This document shows positions 17,450 to 25,977 of a DNA stretch of 64,000 nucleotides, piece by piece (within the stretch, counting starts at the first letter, position 1; the number at the start of each line of letters is the position of its first letter). The stretch comes from Algivirga pacifica (GTDB taxonomy: Bacteria; Bacteroidota; Bacteroidia; Cytophagales; Flammeovirgaceae): positions 1-64,000 of the forward strand of contig NZ_BAABJX010000051.1 of the NCBI RefSeq assembly GCF_039543525.1. The letters run 5' to 3'. Under the pieces are notes generated by a model. The model had not been told where the DNA came from, did not search any database, and saw only the letters and a program-made list of their open reading frames with translations. Both the position numbers and the translations under genes were made by a program.

Positions 17450-17561
17450 CCAGACTCCAGACTCCAGACTCCAGACTCCAGACTCCAGACTCCAGACTCC
17501 AGACTCCAGACTCCAGACTCCAGACTCCAGACTCCAGACTCCAGACTCCAGACTCCAGACT
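17450..17561. repeat. (CCAGACT)16 heptanucleotide satellite
   Basis: Exactly 112 bp made of sixteen perfect copies of CCAGACT. Its right end overlaps the stop codon (TAG on the minus strand, 17560-17562) of the cytosolic peroxiredoxin gene; its left end is 43 bp upstream of the exported peroxiredoxin start. Perfect copies imply recent expansion or homogenisation, and length variation by strand slippage is likely. Confidence 0.97.
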
Positions 17562-18006
17562 ATTTTATAATTTGAGCCGTATGCTCTTTGGTTTTCACTT
17601 TTTGAATAATGTCTTCTATATTCCCTTCCTCATCAATGATGAAAGTCGTTCTAACCGTTCCCATGTACTCCCTGCCATAGTTCTTTTTCAACTGCCAAGT
17701 GCCATATAGGTCATGTACTGCTTGATCAACATCAGCAATCAAGGTAAATGGAAGCTCGTATTTATTGATGAAGTTCTGATGCCTTTTTTCTGTATCCGTA
17801 CTAACACCAAGGACTTCATATCCTTTGCTTTGTAACAGTTCATAGTTGTCTTTCAGGTTACAAGCTTGAGCAGTACATCCCGGTGTGCTATCTTTTGGAT
17901 AAAAATACAAAACCACTTTTTTCCCTTTATAATCACTTAAAGAGATGTCATTACCATTCTGGTCTTTGGCGGTAAACTCTGGTGCCTTCTGTCCAATTTC
18001 TAACAT
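17560..18006 (-). CDS. bcp: Thioredoxin-dependent thiol peroxidase (Bcp/PrxQ)
   Basis: A 148-residue cytosolic peroxiredoxin without signal peptide. KDSTPGCTAQACNLKDNY carries peroxidatic Cys44 and resolving Cys49. Length and order match Bcp. It is upstream of, and similar along its length to, the exported peroxiredoxin at 16888-17406, so the pair arose by duplication with one copy gaining a signal peptide. Its TAG stop shares two bases with the first unit of the 7-bp satellite. The ATG at 18004-18006 is the first in-frame start and begins directly with the conserved MLEIGQKAPEFT. Confidence 0.93.
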   Translation of the reverse strand: MLEIGQKAPEFTAKDQNGNDISLSDYKGKKVVLYFYPKDSTPGCTAQACNLKDNYELLQSKGYEVLGVSTDTEKRHQNFINKYELPFTLIADVDQAVHDLYGTWQLKKNYGREYMGTVRTTFIIDEEGNIEDIIQKVKTKEHTAQIIK

Positions 18007-18763
18007 GTTGCTTACGTTTTTATGATGATAATTAATCTTAGAATCGTTAGTACTTCTATAATAATTCTACAAAGCTAAAAAAGTTTGGGGGGAGGGGGAC
18101 TATTTTTTTATTTTTTCGAGAGGTAGGAGGAGACCATAACCATCTTTTAGAGGTAATAGGTAAAAAGGAATAGGTAAGAGGGTTGGTGGAGGTGTAATAT
18201 TTTTACCACTGCACTGGTCGTAGCGTCCACGCTACGACCTAAAAGCGCTTTCGGCGAGCGTCCACGCTCGGATGGTATGAGTGGAAAAATGAGGTTGGTG
18301 ATGGATTGATAGATCGAATAAAAAATAGCCGTGTTTCGTAAAGTGACGGATTGATTAAGGTTGAATATTTATCCGTCATATTCCGTATAGTGACGGGTTG
18401 AAACCCGCCCCTATGTGATGTCACCCTTTCAGGGTTTAGGTAGCATACGACCCCTTTAGGGGTGACATATATTAACCGTGGGTAGGGACGGTAAGTCTTT
18501 AACCCACGGTCTACGTATGAGTAGTGTTCGTTCCTTTCGCAACAACGATTCTCACGCAGACGATGGGTTAAAAACCCACCGCTAAGATTAATTATCCCAT
18601 GAATGGGATTTGGTATTAGATTGAAAAGGATTTGTAGAACAGTATTCCTTACACCAACATACTTGTATGAAAAATGGAAGGCCAGCAAATATAGCTAGCC
18701 TTCCTATCCCCATTCATATACACTGTGTGCGAACAGGAACTGTCTTCGAGTGAGTTACAGAAA
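18007..18763. repeat. 757-bp gap packed with hairpin words
   Basis: No credible gene. A heptad array (AGGTAAT-like units) occupies 18151-18181. Hairpins follow: GGTCGTAGCGT with its complement (18216-18239, stem 11, loop CC); CGAGCGT/ACGCTCG (18255-18270); CGGGTT/AACCCG (18394-18407); ACCCT-TTC-AGGGT (18423-18435); ACCCC/GGGGT nearby; ACCGTGGGT paired with ACCCACGGT (18476-18509 region); ATCCCAT/ATGGGAT (18595-18610). One 150-codon minus-strand frame at 18239-18688 is open but consists of these repeats and is not a gene. Confidence 0.75.
18353..18440 (+). repeat. ATTAAGGTTGAATA element left end (E2)
   Basis: ATTAAGGTTGAATATTTA starts at about 18354, followed by CCGTCA...TGACGG and the words GGGTTGAAACCC and CACCCTTTCAGGGT. 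The sequence from the terminal motif to CTATGTGATGT is nearly repeated at 63934-64000. No matching right end was found, so this copy looks one-ended or decayed. Confidence 0.7.
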
Positions 18764-19507
18764 TTAGTCAATAACGGCACTGCGTTTAGTCGAGTCTAAT
18801 AATGTATAAGTTCTCTCTGTTTTTTCTATATGCTCAAATCTTTCGCCATTTACAATGGCCTTTATCTTGCTGTGTCTAATATCCCAAAAGCCATCTTTAT
18901 TTTCATCATCATATTCATGGTTAGATTGATAGATTTCTACATTTCCATTTAGAGTATTTTTTTTATATGCAGAAATTATCCTACCCAAAGAATCGTAAAT
19001 TAGTTTTTCTTCTGAGAGTATCTTTCCATTAGCATTCGTTACTTGAATTAGCAAACCATTATCAATATACTCAAAGTTATAAATGTTTACATGTCCAGAT
19101 GCTAAGTCTATCTTATAAGATAATTGCTTTCCATTAGATTTATCAAAGTCTAATAGAGACCTTGTCTGCATATAAATTAATGAATCACCTTCTAATAAGT
19201 ATTCTTTATTATTGATGATGTTACTATCATATTTAATAACATATTCTTTTGGGTTGGAGTAACCATCCCAAGCATTATAAACCCTAAACTGATATTCTTT
19301 TTTCTCGGAATCATATCTTTCTAATTTTGTCTGTACTTTTAAGTATTTGTCACCTTGCTGCCGATATGTCTTTGAATGCAGGACTTTAAAGTTGTTAAAC
19401 ATTTTTTTTTCGTATTCTAGACTTTGCACTTCAACTTCCTTTTGGCAAGCTGCCAAAGTCCATAGTATAAAAAATAATTTAACGTATTTTTTCGTATTAA
19501 AAGCCAT
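18764..19507 (-). CDS. Small lipoprotein, candidate immunity partner of RHS tip
   Basis: A 247-residue lipoprotein if started at ATG 19505-19507 (MAFNTKKYVK; lipobox LAAC). Longer in-frame starts exist upstream but lie inside the RHS frame and would bury the signal peptide. The mature part is charged and strand-rich with a YDSLGRI segment resembling YD repeats; I cannot name a family. The start overlaps the end of the upstream RHS gene by 11 bp, so the two are translationally coupled. A small gene joined to the 3' end of an RHS gene is where immunity genes of polymorphic toxins sit. Base composition looks more AT-rich than flanking housekeeping genes, judged by eye. The immunity role is inferred. 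Confidence 0.6.
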   Translation of the reverse strand: MAFNTKKYVKLFFILWTLAACQKEVEVQSLEYEKKMFNNFKVLHSKTYRQQGDKYLKVQTKLERYDSEKKEYQFRVYNAWDGYSNPKEYVIKYDSNIINNKEYLLEGDSLIYMQTRSLLDFDKSNGKQLSYKIDLASGHVNIYNFEYIDNGLLIQVTNANGKILSEEKLIYDSLGRIISAYKKNTLNGNVEIYQSNHEYDDENKDGFWDIRHSKIKAIVNGERFEHIEKTERTYTLLDSTKRSAVID

Positions 19508-20342
19508 TATAGTAAAGGGAGTTTGAATCAATTTCAACATTAATTGTATCTGTATAACCATTCGCAAAAGTTCTTTGAACTTCCGTTCCATATTTACCAT
19601 TCCCATATGCATAACCTCCTCTAGGTTCGGAGAGAGTATCTGTTGCTACCACTGGATTTGGAGTATCGGATAGCAATAGGTTAGCTGCGCCACCCATACC
19701 TGATCCATCCTTGGGTAAGGATTCTGTTAAGCTTTTTCTTTGAAATGTAGTACTTTCATTTTGAGGCATACTTCCATCTTTTATAGGACCATAGTGTGAA
19801 GCCGCTCCAAGCAAAGGTCCTGCTATATCATTAACGTAGCTTTCTGAGATTCTAGTAGGGTTTCCATTTCCTTTAATATCACTAGATGGCCCTCCTTCTA
19901 CATCGGTATTTGACCCAAAAATTTCAAATCCTCCACCACTAATTTCAAAGCTTAAATCTATTTGAGATAATTTGTTACCCACAGCCTGAAACACACTCGT
20001 TACTTTTTGTTCAACAGTGCTAATGACATTTTTTACCTTTGAAGAAGCCTTAGTCATTTTATTTACCATTGTGTTCGCCATAGAACTAGATGGTCTAAAA
20101 TTATCCTTAGTAACCTGCTTATTAGGGTCCGTAGCCCACATTCCATCTGGGTCAATAAATCTTATAGGGTTGTTAAAAGCATAAGTATAAGGCGACCATC
20201 TTCTACCTTGCTCCGCCAGCGGATCCACCCCAAACCATCTCCCCACACTCGGGTCATACATCCTGGCGCCGTAATCAAGCCAACCCAACTCAGATTGCTC
20301 CTCCTTCCCATTATAAGTATACTTAAACGCATCCGAAGGCAC
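19497..20342 (-). CDS. RHS repeat-associated core fragment with variable C-terminal domain
   Basis: The first 65 residues are the RHS-associated core that ends the RHS shell: YTYNGKE, GWLDYGARMYDPSVGRW, VDPLAEQ and YTYAFNNPIRFIDPDG. Beyond it, about 210 residues form a variable tip with no nuclease, deaminase or protease motif I can identify; it is Gly/Ser rich (EISGGGFEIFG). The gene is 5'-truncated: the called start is GTG 20340-20342, and the frame stays open upstream to a stop at 20439-20441, still encoding RHS-like GGNITSLAGS, but no long RHS repeat region follows. It therefore looks like an orphan toxin-tip cassette or remnant of a polymorphic toxin. It overlaps the downstream lipoprotein gene by 11 bp. 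Confidence 0.7.
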   Translation of the reverse strand: MPSDAFKYTYNGKEEQSELGWLDYGARMYDPSVGRWFGVDPLAEQGRRWSPYTYAFNNPIRFIDPDGMWATDPNKQVTKDNFRPSSSMANTMVNKMTKASSKVKNVISTVEQKVTSVFQAVGNKLSQIDLSFEISGGGFEIFGSNTDVEGGPSSDIKGNGNPTRISESYVNDIAGPLLGAASHYGPIKDGSMPQNESTTFQRKSLTESLPKDGSGMGGAANLLLSDTPNPVVATDTLSEPRGGYAYGNGKYGTEVQRTFANGYTDTINVEIDSNSLYYNGF

Positions 20343-20442
20343 ACTGCCAGCAAGAGATGTTATGTTACCGCCATAGGGACTCTTTATGAACTCCCAAAAA
20401 TCATCAAAAAAAGAACGAATTAAACTACCTTCAAAAAGTCAG

Positions 20443-20927
20443 ACACATAAAGACCCGAGCAGAAAAATAATGCTTTTCTGTCAAGGGAGTTCAATTGCTT
20501 TCTTCTAACTCTGATTACATCACTGTGGTATTTTATAAAGATTACTGCAGATAGTATACCTCTAGTTGACCATTACATGGCGTCCTTAGCCCGTTAATGT
20601 GTTTGAGGAAATCTCAGGGACACCACTCTTTATGTGAGCATGCACCAGAAGTACTTCCCTGCGATTAAATCCGTAAATGGGCTTGGGCGACTGATGATGT
20701 CGCTTGTCCCTGATGGTTAATGTAATCTACAGTGGAAGGGTAGCAATTTTCCATAAGTTACGAAGGATGGCGGTAAAGTACTATGGTTTTCTTCTATAAA
20801 TACAAGGCTGTTAGGGGGCGACCACGCAAGATATTCCAGTTGGAACAATGTTTAACCAAAAAAAACAATATGTTTAGTTTCTGCCATCTTGGTAAAGTCA
20901 TAAGTTTGATAAAACACCCCTAACCCA
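20443..20927. other. Non-coding, possibly structured region upstream of RHS fragment
   Basis: No gene recognised in 485 bp. Nested complementarity is present: GATTACAT 20513-20520 with ATGTAATC 20720-20727; TCAGGGACA 20614-20622 with TGTCCCTGA 20705-20713; GCGAC 20687-20691 with GTCGC 20699-20703. A copy of the recurrent 14-mer CATTACATGGCGTC is at 20571-20584. The region may be a decayed mobile element end, a structured RNA, or simply the scar where the RHS gene was truncated. Confidence 0.4.
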
Positions 20928-21593
20928 ATGACGATAAAGCAGCGAATATTATCTTATAAATACGAATTGTTTCTGGTGGGACAATTGAGCATTTTGTTTG
21001 GAACCCTATTGGTGCCGTCAGGGAATTATGGCAAGTGGATTTCTTTATTGCTTTTTTGTTTGAATGTGGGTAGCGGAAGTTTAATCCTTTTTGCTGAGAC
21101 CAATAGAGGTCTTTTTAAAGCATTAGTCACTAGTATTTTGATCACCACGATATTTATTCTTACTTCTTTCTATCCGTCTCAAAGTCCGATACAGTACTTG
21201 AAGTTTATTACCATGTTTGCATTCTATATTATCGTAACATGGGTGCTGATTAGGCAGGTGTGGCGATCTGAGCAGGTTACTACCAAAACAATCCTTGGAC
21301 TGATTGCTGGCTTTATTAATCTTGGACTAGTAGGGTTCTTTATTTTCCTAAGTATTGAGTTGGTCAATGCCGATTCTTTTTCAGGTATGGGGAGTCTGAC
21401 AGATTATGAGCGCACCGAAAGGGTGATGTATTTTAGTTTTATTACTTTATTGACCATTGGTTACGGGGAGATTGTTCCCGAAACAGATATGGCACAGAAA
21501 GCAACGATCTTTGTTGGTTTAATAGGGCAGTTATATTTGGCGGTACTTACGGCTATTATTATTGGGAAGTACTTGACACATCAGGAGAGGTGA
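20928..21593 (+). CDS. Voltage-gated-like potassium channel protein
   Basis: A 221-residue integral membrane protein with about six hydrophobic segments. Between the last two is a pore loop with the K+ selectivity filter TIGYGE at about residues 176-181 (SFITLLTIGYGEIVPETD). No RCK/TrkA-N domain follows, so it is a pore-only channel with a four-helix N-terminal part lacking the Arg-rich S4 of a voltage sensor. It should conduct K+ across the inner membrane as a tetramer. It stands alone, 113 bp before the glycosyltransferase. Confidence 0.87.
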   Translation: MTIKQRILSYKYELFLVGQLSILFGTLLVPSGNYGKWISLLLFCLNVGSGSLILFAETNRGLFKALVTSILITTIFILTSFYPSQSPIQYLKFITMFAFYIIVTWVLIRQVWRSEQVTTKTILGLIAGFINLGLVGFFIFLSIELVNADSFSGMGSLTDYERTERVMYFSFITLLTIGYGEIVPETDMAQKATIFVGLIGQLYLAVLTAIIIGKYLTHQER

Positions 21594-21706
21594 AAATGAT
21601 ATCCTCTAATCGTTTTTGTACTATTTTTGTATAAGTTTGTTTTATTCTATGCTGAAAATACAAATCAGTATATTTACACATAGCTAATGACCAATTATAT
21701 AAAACC

Positions 21707-22828
21707 TTGGAGGGAGCACTGATTATTTTTTCAATTTCGTATAGCCTATTATTAATAGGACTTTACTGGGGATGGCGCAAAATTCCTGAAGCCGCCGTAG
21801 GGGAGCAGTTAGTAGGGAGTGATTCTTTGAAGTTCACCGTTGTCATTCCTGTCCGAAACGAGGAAGTTTCGATAGGCCTCTTATTGGAAGATTTATCACA
21901 ACAATCGTATCAAAATTTTGAAGTAATCGTGGTGGATGATCATTCTGAAGACCAAACAGCTTCTATCGTAAAGGGTATCGTGCAGTCTTACGATTACTTC
22001 CATTACTTACAGCTTCCAGAGAGTAAAAAGGGAAAAAAAGCGGCGTTAACGGAAGGTATCCATCAGGGACAAGGGCAATGGATTGTCACCACGGATGGCG
22101 ATTGCAGGGTTTCTCTTGATTGGTTAAAGGTATTGGCGCATCACCTTCAGGGAAGTACTAATAAGATGGTTTGTGGCAGCGTGTTGTTTAGTCCTTTTAA
22201 TAGCTTGTTTGAAAAGATGATGGCTGTGGAGTTTAGCAGTGCGATCGGAACAGGAGCGGCTTGTATAGGGTGGAAGCACCCTTTGATGTGTAGTGGGGCC
22301 AACCTTGCCTTTGAACGCAAGGCTTTTTGGGAGGTGAATGGCTATCAGGGAAATGAACATATCGCCTCTGGGGACGATGAGTTCTTGCTTAAAAAGTTTG
22401 TACAGCAGTGGCCAACAAGTATTACCTTTATAAAAGCCCCGGCTCATGTTGTTCGAACGTTAGCACCTTCGGGCTGGAAAGCTTTATTACAGCAGCGGAT
22501 ACGTTGGGCAGGGAAATGGCGTTTGCAGAATGGAGTGTCGGCTAAACTACTGGCAGTATATATGTTTTTTTTGCATTTGACTTATGCGGCATCTCCTTTA
22601 TTATGGATGGGAGGATTATTGTCTTCAAACGCTTTGTTTTTGGCGTGGTTACTAAGGGGAGGAACGGAATTTTTCTTTCTTAGGGACGTGCTCAAAAGTA
22701 TGACGAAATCTAAAGTTTACTACTATACTCCTTTCGTAGTGTTGTGGTATTCTTATTATGTTGTGCTTGTGGGACTTATGGGTACTTTTGCTAGTTATCA
22801 GTGGAAGCAAAGAAAATATACTGTATAG
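21707..22828 (+). CDS. Membrane glycosyltransferase, family 2
   Basis: A processive-type GT2 protein of about 373 residues. One membrane helix at the N terminus (about 5-22) is followed by the catalytic domain FTVVIPVRNEE, VVDDHSEDQT, a TDGDC metal-binding motif (about 128-132), GDDEF (about 223-227) and QQRIRW (about 262-267), the D,D,D,QxxRW pattern of polysaccharide synthases. Three or four helices close the protein. The acceptor and product are unknown; an exopolysaccharide or lipid-linked sugar is plausible. The start is uncertain: the frame opens with TTG at 21707, and no in-frame ATG precedes the first helix; the ATG at 21687 is out of frame. Confidence 0.85.
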   Translation: MEGALIIFSISYSLLLIGLYWGWRKIPEAAVGEQLVGSDSLKFTVVIPVRNEEVSIGLLLEDLSQQSYQNFEVIVVDDHSEDQTASIVKGIVQSYDYFHYLQLPESKKGKKAALTEGIHQGQGQWIVTTDGDCRVSLDWLKVLAHHLQGSTNKMVCGSVLFSPFNSLFEKMMAVEFSSAIGTGAACIGWKHPLMCSGANLAFERKAFWEVNGYQGNEHIASGDDEFLLKKFVQQWPTSITFIKAPAHVVRTLAPSGWKALLQQRIRWAGKWRLQNGVSAKLLAVYMFFLHLTYAASPLLWMGGLLSSNALFLAWLLRGGTEFFFLRDVLKSMTKSKVYYYTPFVVLWYSYYVVLVGLMGTFASYQWKQRKYTV

Positions 22829-22892
22829 CAGGTGCGTAGTGTTTTTTCCATTTCTAATATATTTGTTCTTATATAATTTATATTTTTAGCAT

Positions 22893-23147
22893 ATGAATGA
22901 TTTAGAGTTTGAGGTATTGGATGAGCTGTATTTTGTAGTTTCCTTTTCACAGTTACAAGAGGCAACAGGTATTGAGCAAAGCGCTTTGAAAGAGTGTCTG
23001 CAACAGTTGCTGGAAAAGAAATGGGTGAAATGCATGGCTTCCATTGATGATGAATTGGAGGAGAGTGAGGTAGATATGAATGCGCATTTCCAACAGTATT
23101 ACTATTTGGCCACCAAGAAAGGTTTGATGGCACATAATACGCTATAA
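22893..23147 (+). CDS. Small winged-helix-like protein, 84 aa
   Basis: An 84-residue acidic protein whose N-terminal half (FEVLDELYFVVSFSQLQEATGIEQSALKECLQQLLEKKWV) reads like a winged helix-turn-helix, followed by a short C-terminal tail with YYLATKKGLMAHN. There is no effector domain. It lies 59 bp upstream of the ABC permease gene in the same direction, and I believe this pairing recurs in Bacteroidota, but its role is not known to me. It could regulate the permease or bind its cytoplasmic partners. Confidence 0.6.
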   Translation: MNDLEFEVLDELYFVVSFSQLQEATGIEQSALKECLQQLLEKKWVKCMASIDDELEESEVDMNAHFQQYYYLATKKGLMAHNTL

Positions 23148-23206
23148 ACGAGTACCGATTAATATATTTTTTTGACTGTAGAACGACTGTTATCACTAAA
23201 GCATAT

Positions 23207-24478
23207 ATGTACGAGGAATATAGAATCATAGGGTCATCAAAAGCTATTTGGAAAAATGTTTTCCGGAGCCGTTTTCTGTTGCTGGGAGGAAGTGTATTAT
23301 TGCTGATGACCGTAGTGGCTTTGTTGGGATATTTGATTATGCCTGATAGTACGCCCTATGCCAATGATATGATGCCGGAGGTAAAGAACAAACCTTCGGG
23401 CTTTCGAGTACAGGTATTGAAAATTAAAAAAGATATTGAGGTAGAGCAACGTGGGTTTATAGGCAAGATGTTGTATGGACAAGAGAATCCTTATGAAATC
23501 AAGCCCTTAGCAGAGCCTCCCCGTATTGTAGGGGATTCGGTGTATTTTGTTATTTATCCAGGTAAAGAGAAAGTCAGCCGCCGCTCGATGACCCGACTGG
23601 AACTATCATTACCGTTGATCCAATGTGTGAAATCCATTTACGTGCCCAAGTCAGAAAAACTAGGACGCTATGTGCCCAATAACTATACACCTATTGAGGA
23701 TGGATATGCTTATTTAGATGTCAATGAGGTCGTGCGTACCGTGACATATGAACGTTTGGAGAAGGAGTTTTGGGAAAATAATGTAGAGGAAAGGGTTTTC
23801 TATTTGGGAAGTGATCGTTTGGGTAGGGATGTACTGAGCCGATTGATGTACGGTGCCCGAATCTCTCTGATGATTGGTGTTATGTCTTTGATTATTTCTT
23901 TAGTAATAGGGACGACAGTAGGTGCCTTGGCAGGATACTTCGGAGGGAAACTGGATGCCATATTGGAGTGGTTAATGACCGTGGTCTGGTCTTTGCCTTC
24001 ACTGATGTTGGTGATTGCCATTCGCCTGATGCTGGATAGTGATAAGGTGTGGATTACCTTTATGGCAGTAGGACTGACCATGTGGGTAGAGGTGGCAAGG
24101 GTGGTACGTGGAGAAATGAAATCCATCAAAGAAAAATTATTTATAGAGGCAGCCAGAGCCTTAGGGTATTCTGATGCCAGAATTATTTTTAGGCATATAC
24201 TACCTAACCTGACAGGCTCACTGGTAGTGATCTCCGCTTCTAACTTTGGAGCGGCGATTCTTATAGAAGCAGGGTTCAGCTTCTTAGGTATTGGTGGCCC
24301 TGCGGAGATGCCCTCTTGGGGTAAGATGATTTATGATGGAATTAATGAACTGACACCGGGAGGATATTGGCACTTGATATTATACCCTTGTATCAGTTTG
24401 AGTATAACGGTGTTGGCGCTTAACCTAATAGGAAGCGGATTGAGAGATGTATTTGACCCAAAAGCTAGCGTGAAATAG
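23207..24478 (+). CDS. ABC transporter permease (DppC/OppC type)
   Basis: A 423-residue permease of the peptide/nickel importer class. Membrane helix 1 is at about 24-46, then an unusually long extracytoplasmic segment (about 47-200) that includes a DRLGRDVLSRLMYGAR motif at its end, common in DppC proteins. Five helices follow. The cytoplasmic EAA loop, EAARALGYSDARIIFRHILPN, is at about 314-334 and is where the ATPase docks. No ATPase, second permease or binding protein is adjacent, so it must work with subunits encoded elsewhere. The next gene, a phosphatase, starts 2 bp after the stop and is probably co-transcribed. Confidence 0.88.
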   Translation: MYEEYRIIGSSKAIWKNVFRSRFLLLGGSVLLLMTVVALLGYLIMPDSTPYANDMMPEVKNKPSGFRVQVLKIKKDIEVEQRGFIGKMLYGQENPYEIKPLAEPPRIVGDSVYFVIYPGKEKVSRRSMTRLELSLPLIQCVKSIYVPKSEKLGRYVPNNYTPIEDGYAYLDVNEVVRTVTYERLEKEFWENNVEERVFYLGSDRLGRDVLSRLMYGARISLMIGVMSLIISLVIGTTVGALAGYFGGKLDAILEWLMTVVWSLPSLMLVIAIRLMLDSDKVWITFMAVGLTMWVEVARVVRGEMKSIKEKLFIEAARALGYSDARIIFRHILPNLTGSLVVISASNFGAAILIEAGFSFLGIGGPAEMPSWGKMIYDGINELTPGGYWHLILYPCISLSITVLALNLIGSGLRDVFDPKASVK

Positions 24479-24480
24479 GA

Positions 24481-25725
24481 ATGATGAATATGGCCTTATC
24501 CATAGAAAGTAAACTAAAAATCAAAGAGCTGGAGCTCAGTGCTTTGTTTGAGACGATTGAGGCAATCAATACCAATGCTTCCGAGTCGGATCTTTATAGA
24601 ATATTTAAATTTACCGTAGCATCCAACCCCTTGGTGGGGAAGTTTGCCCTCTTTGTGTCGGATGATGAGGGGCGCTGGAAACAGATGGTATCCCATCAAA
24701 TCGTAGTAGGCGATAAGGAATGGTATTTTCCGTTAGAATTAACGAATATCGATACGGTAGGGTCTTTTCATTATGAGAAAGATCCTCGTTTCACTTCCTT
24801 GGATCTATTGATTCCAATCAAGCACAAAGATGTACCTTTGGCCTATGTAGTATTGGAACGATTGGATAATAATGAGGAAGATAAAAAACTGTCAGTGGCT
24901 TTTATCGAGGCCTTGGCCAACATCATTATCGTTGCAGTAGAGAATAAGCGATTTGCTCGAAAAGAAGCCCGTCAGAGGGAGTATAAGCGACAATTGGAGA
25001 TTGCTGGAAATGTACAGGCTTTACTATTTCCAAAGTCTTTGCCTAATGAGGAAGACCTCTTTGTGGAAGCAAGTTATTTCCCTCACCATTCTATCGGAGG
25101 AGACTACTATGACTTTATTCCTATTGACGAGGATCGATTGTTATTTTGTATTGCAGATGTGTCAGGAAAGGGACTTCCTGCAGCGATTCTGATGTCCAAT
25201 TTCCAGGGGGGAGTACGAACCTTGGTGAAGAAGGAGAGTAACCTTAAGGATATGGTCAAGGAACTGAATCGCCTGATTATGGAAAATGCACAAGGAGAGA
25301 ACTTTATCACGGCATTTTTAATGATCTACCATCGCTCTTCTCATAAGATCACTTACGTGAATGCCGGACATAATCCGCCTATCTTGTTTATGGATGGGAA
25401 GCCTTCTCATTTACTCACAGGAACAACCATTTTAGGAACCTTTAAAGAATTACCACTATTGGAAGTGGGAGAACTGCAAGGAGTTAAAGAGTTCTTCTTG
25501 TTCTGCTATACCGATGGCATTACTGAAACAGCGAATGATCAGGATGAAGAGTTTGGGGATAAACGCTTGCTGGAGTTTTTGCAAGAAAACTGGCAATTAG
25601 ACCAGAAAGCATTGCACCGTAAACTAATGAAACAATTGGATGCCTTTAAGGAACACCAGGAGTATGTAGATGATATTACCCTTCTTTCTTCCAGAGTGTT
25701 GAATCGTTCTGTTGATGATGTTTAA
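24481..25725 (+). CDS. GAF-SpoIIE (PP2C) phosphatase, RsbU-like
   Basis: A 414-residue cytosolic protein. Residues about 20-160 form a GAF-like sensory domain, followed by a linker helix (RQREYKRQLEIAGNVQALLFP) and a SpoIIE/PP2C domain from about 195 to 405. Metal-ligand motifs are SIGGDYYDF, IADVSGKGLPAAILM, NAGHNPPIL and CYTDGITE. Such proteins dephosphorylate STAS-domain anti-anti-sigma factors in partner-switching pathways. No STAS protein or anti-sigma kinase is nearby. The gene begins 2 bp after the ABC permease stop; the two are surely one transcript. Start could also be the ATG at 24484. Confidence 0.9.
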   Translation: MMNMALSIESKLKIKELELSALFETIEAINTNASESDLYRIFKFTVASNPLVGKFALFVSDDEGRWKQMVSHQIVVGDKEWYFPLELTNIDTVGSFHYEKDPRFTSLDLLIPIKHKDVPLAYVVLERLDNNEEDKKLSVAFIEALANIIIVAVENKRFARKEARQREYKRQLEIAGNVQALLFPKSLPNEEDLFVEASYFPHHSIGGDYYDFIPIDEDRLLFCIADVSGKGLPAAILMSNFQGGVRTLVKKESNLKDMVKELNRLIMENAQGENFITAFLMIYHRSSHKITYVNAGHNPPILFMDGKPSHLLTGTTILGTFKELPLLEVGELQGVKEFFLFCYTDGITETANDQDEEFGDKRLLEFLQENWQLDQKALHRKLMKQLDAFKEHQEYVDDITLLSSRVLNRSVDDV

Positions 25726-25762
25726 TTGAGCTTCGCTCGTTCATGTTGTTTAGTTGAGTTGC
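25718..25762. repeat. Single GAGC-TTC-GCTC hairpin word after phosphatase gene
   Basis: TTAATTGAG-CTTCGCTCGTT begins within the stop codon region of the phosphatase gene. The same sequence in reverse orientation, GAACGAGCGAAGCTCAATTA, is at 33476-33495. A GTTGAG linker follows at 25752. It is a one-word member of the modular family. Confidence 0.65.
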
Positions 25763-25977
25763 CCAAGTAGCTTACTTATTGATAATTGATAATCTCCGTC
25801 ATTGATTTTACACAATTGGAACAACTACCTTGCCTTACCATTAAGAAATAAGTAACCAAATAGTACTATTGCTTGTTCCTGTAACGTGAACTTGTTGTTT
25901 TCAGCAAGATAGCCATGAGCAATCAATAGTATCAGTATAGTAAACATATATATCATACCACGGAATAAATATACCCT

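Noticed and set aside
17450..17561. Possible CRISPR array
   Set aside because: Units are 7 bp with no spacers and no cas genes nearby; it is a simple tandem repeat.
18239..18688. Minus-strand open frame of 149 codons
   Set aside because: It runs through several palindromic words and has no protein-like composition; chance frame in repeat sequence.
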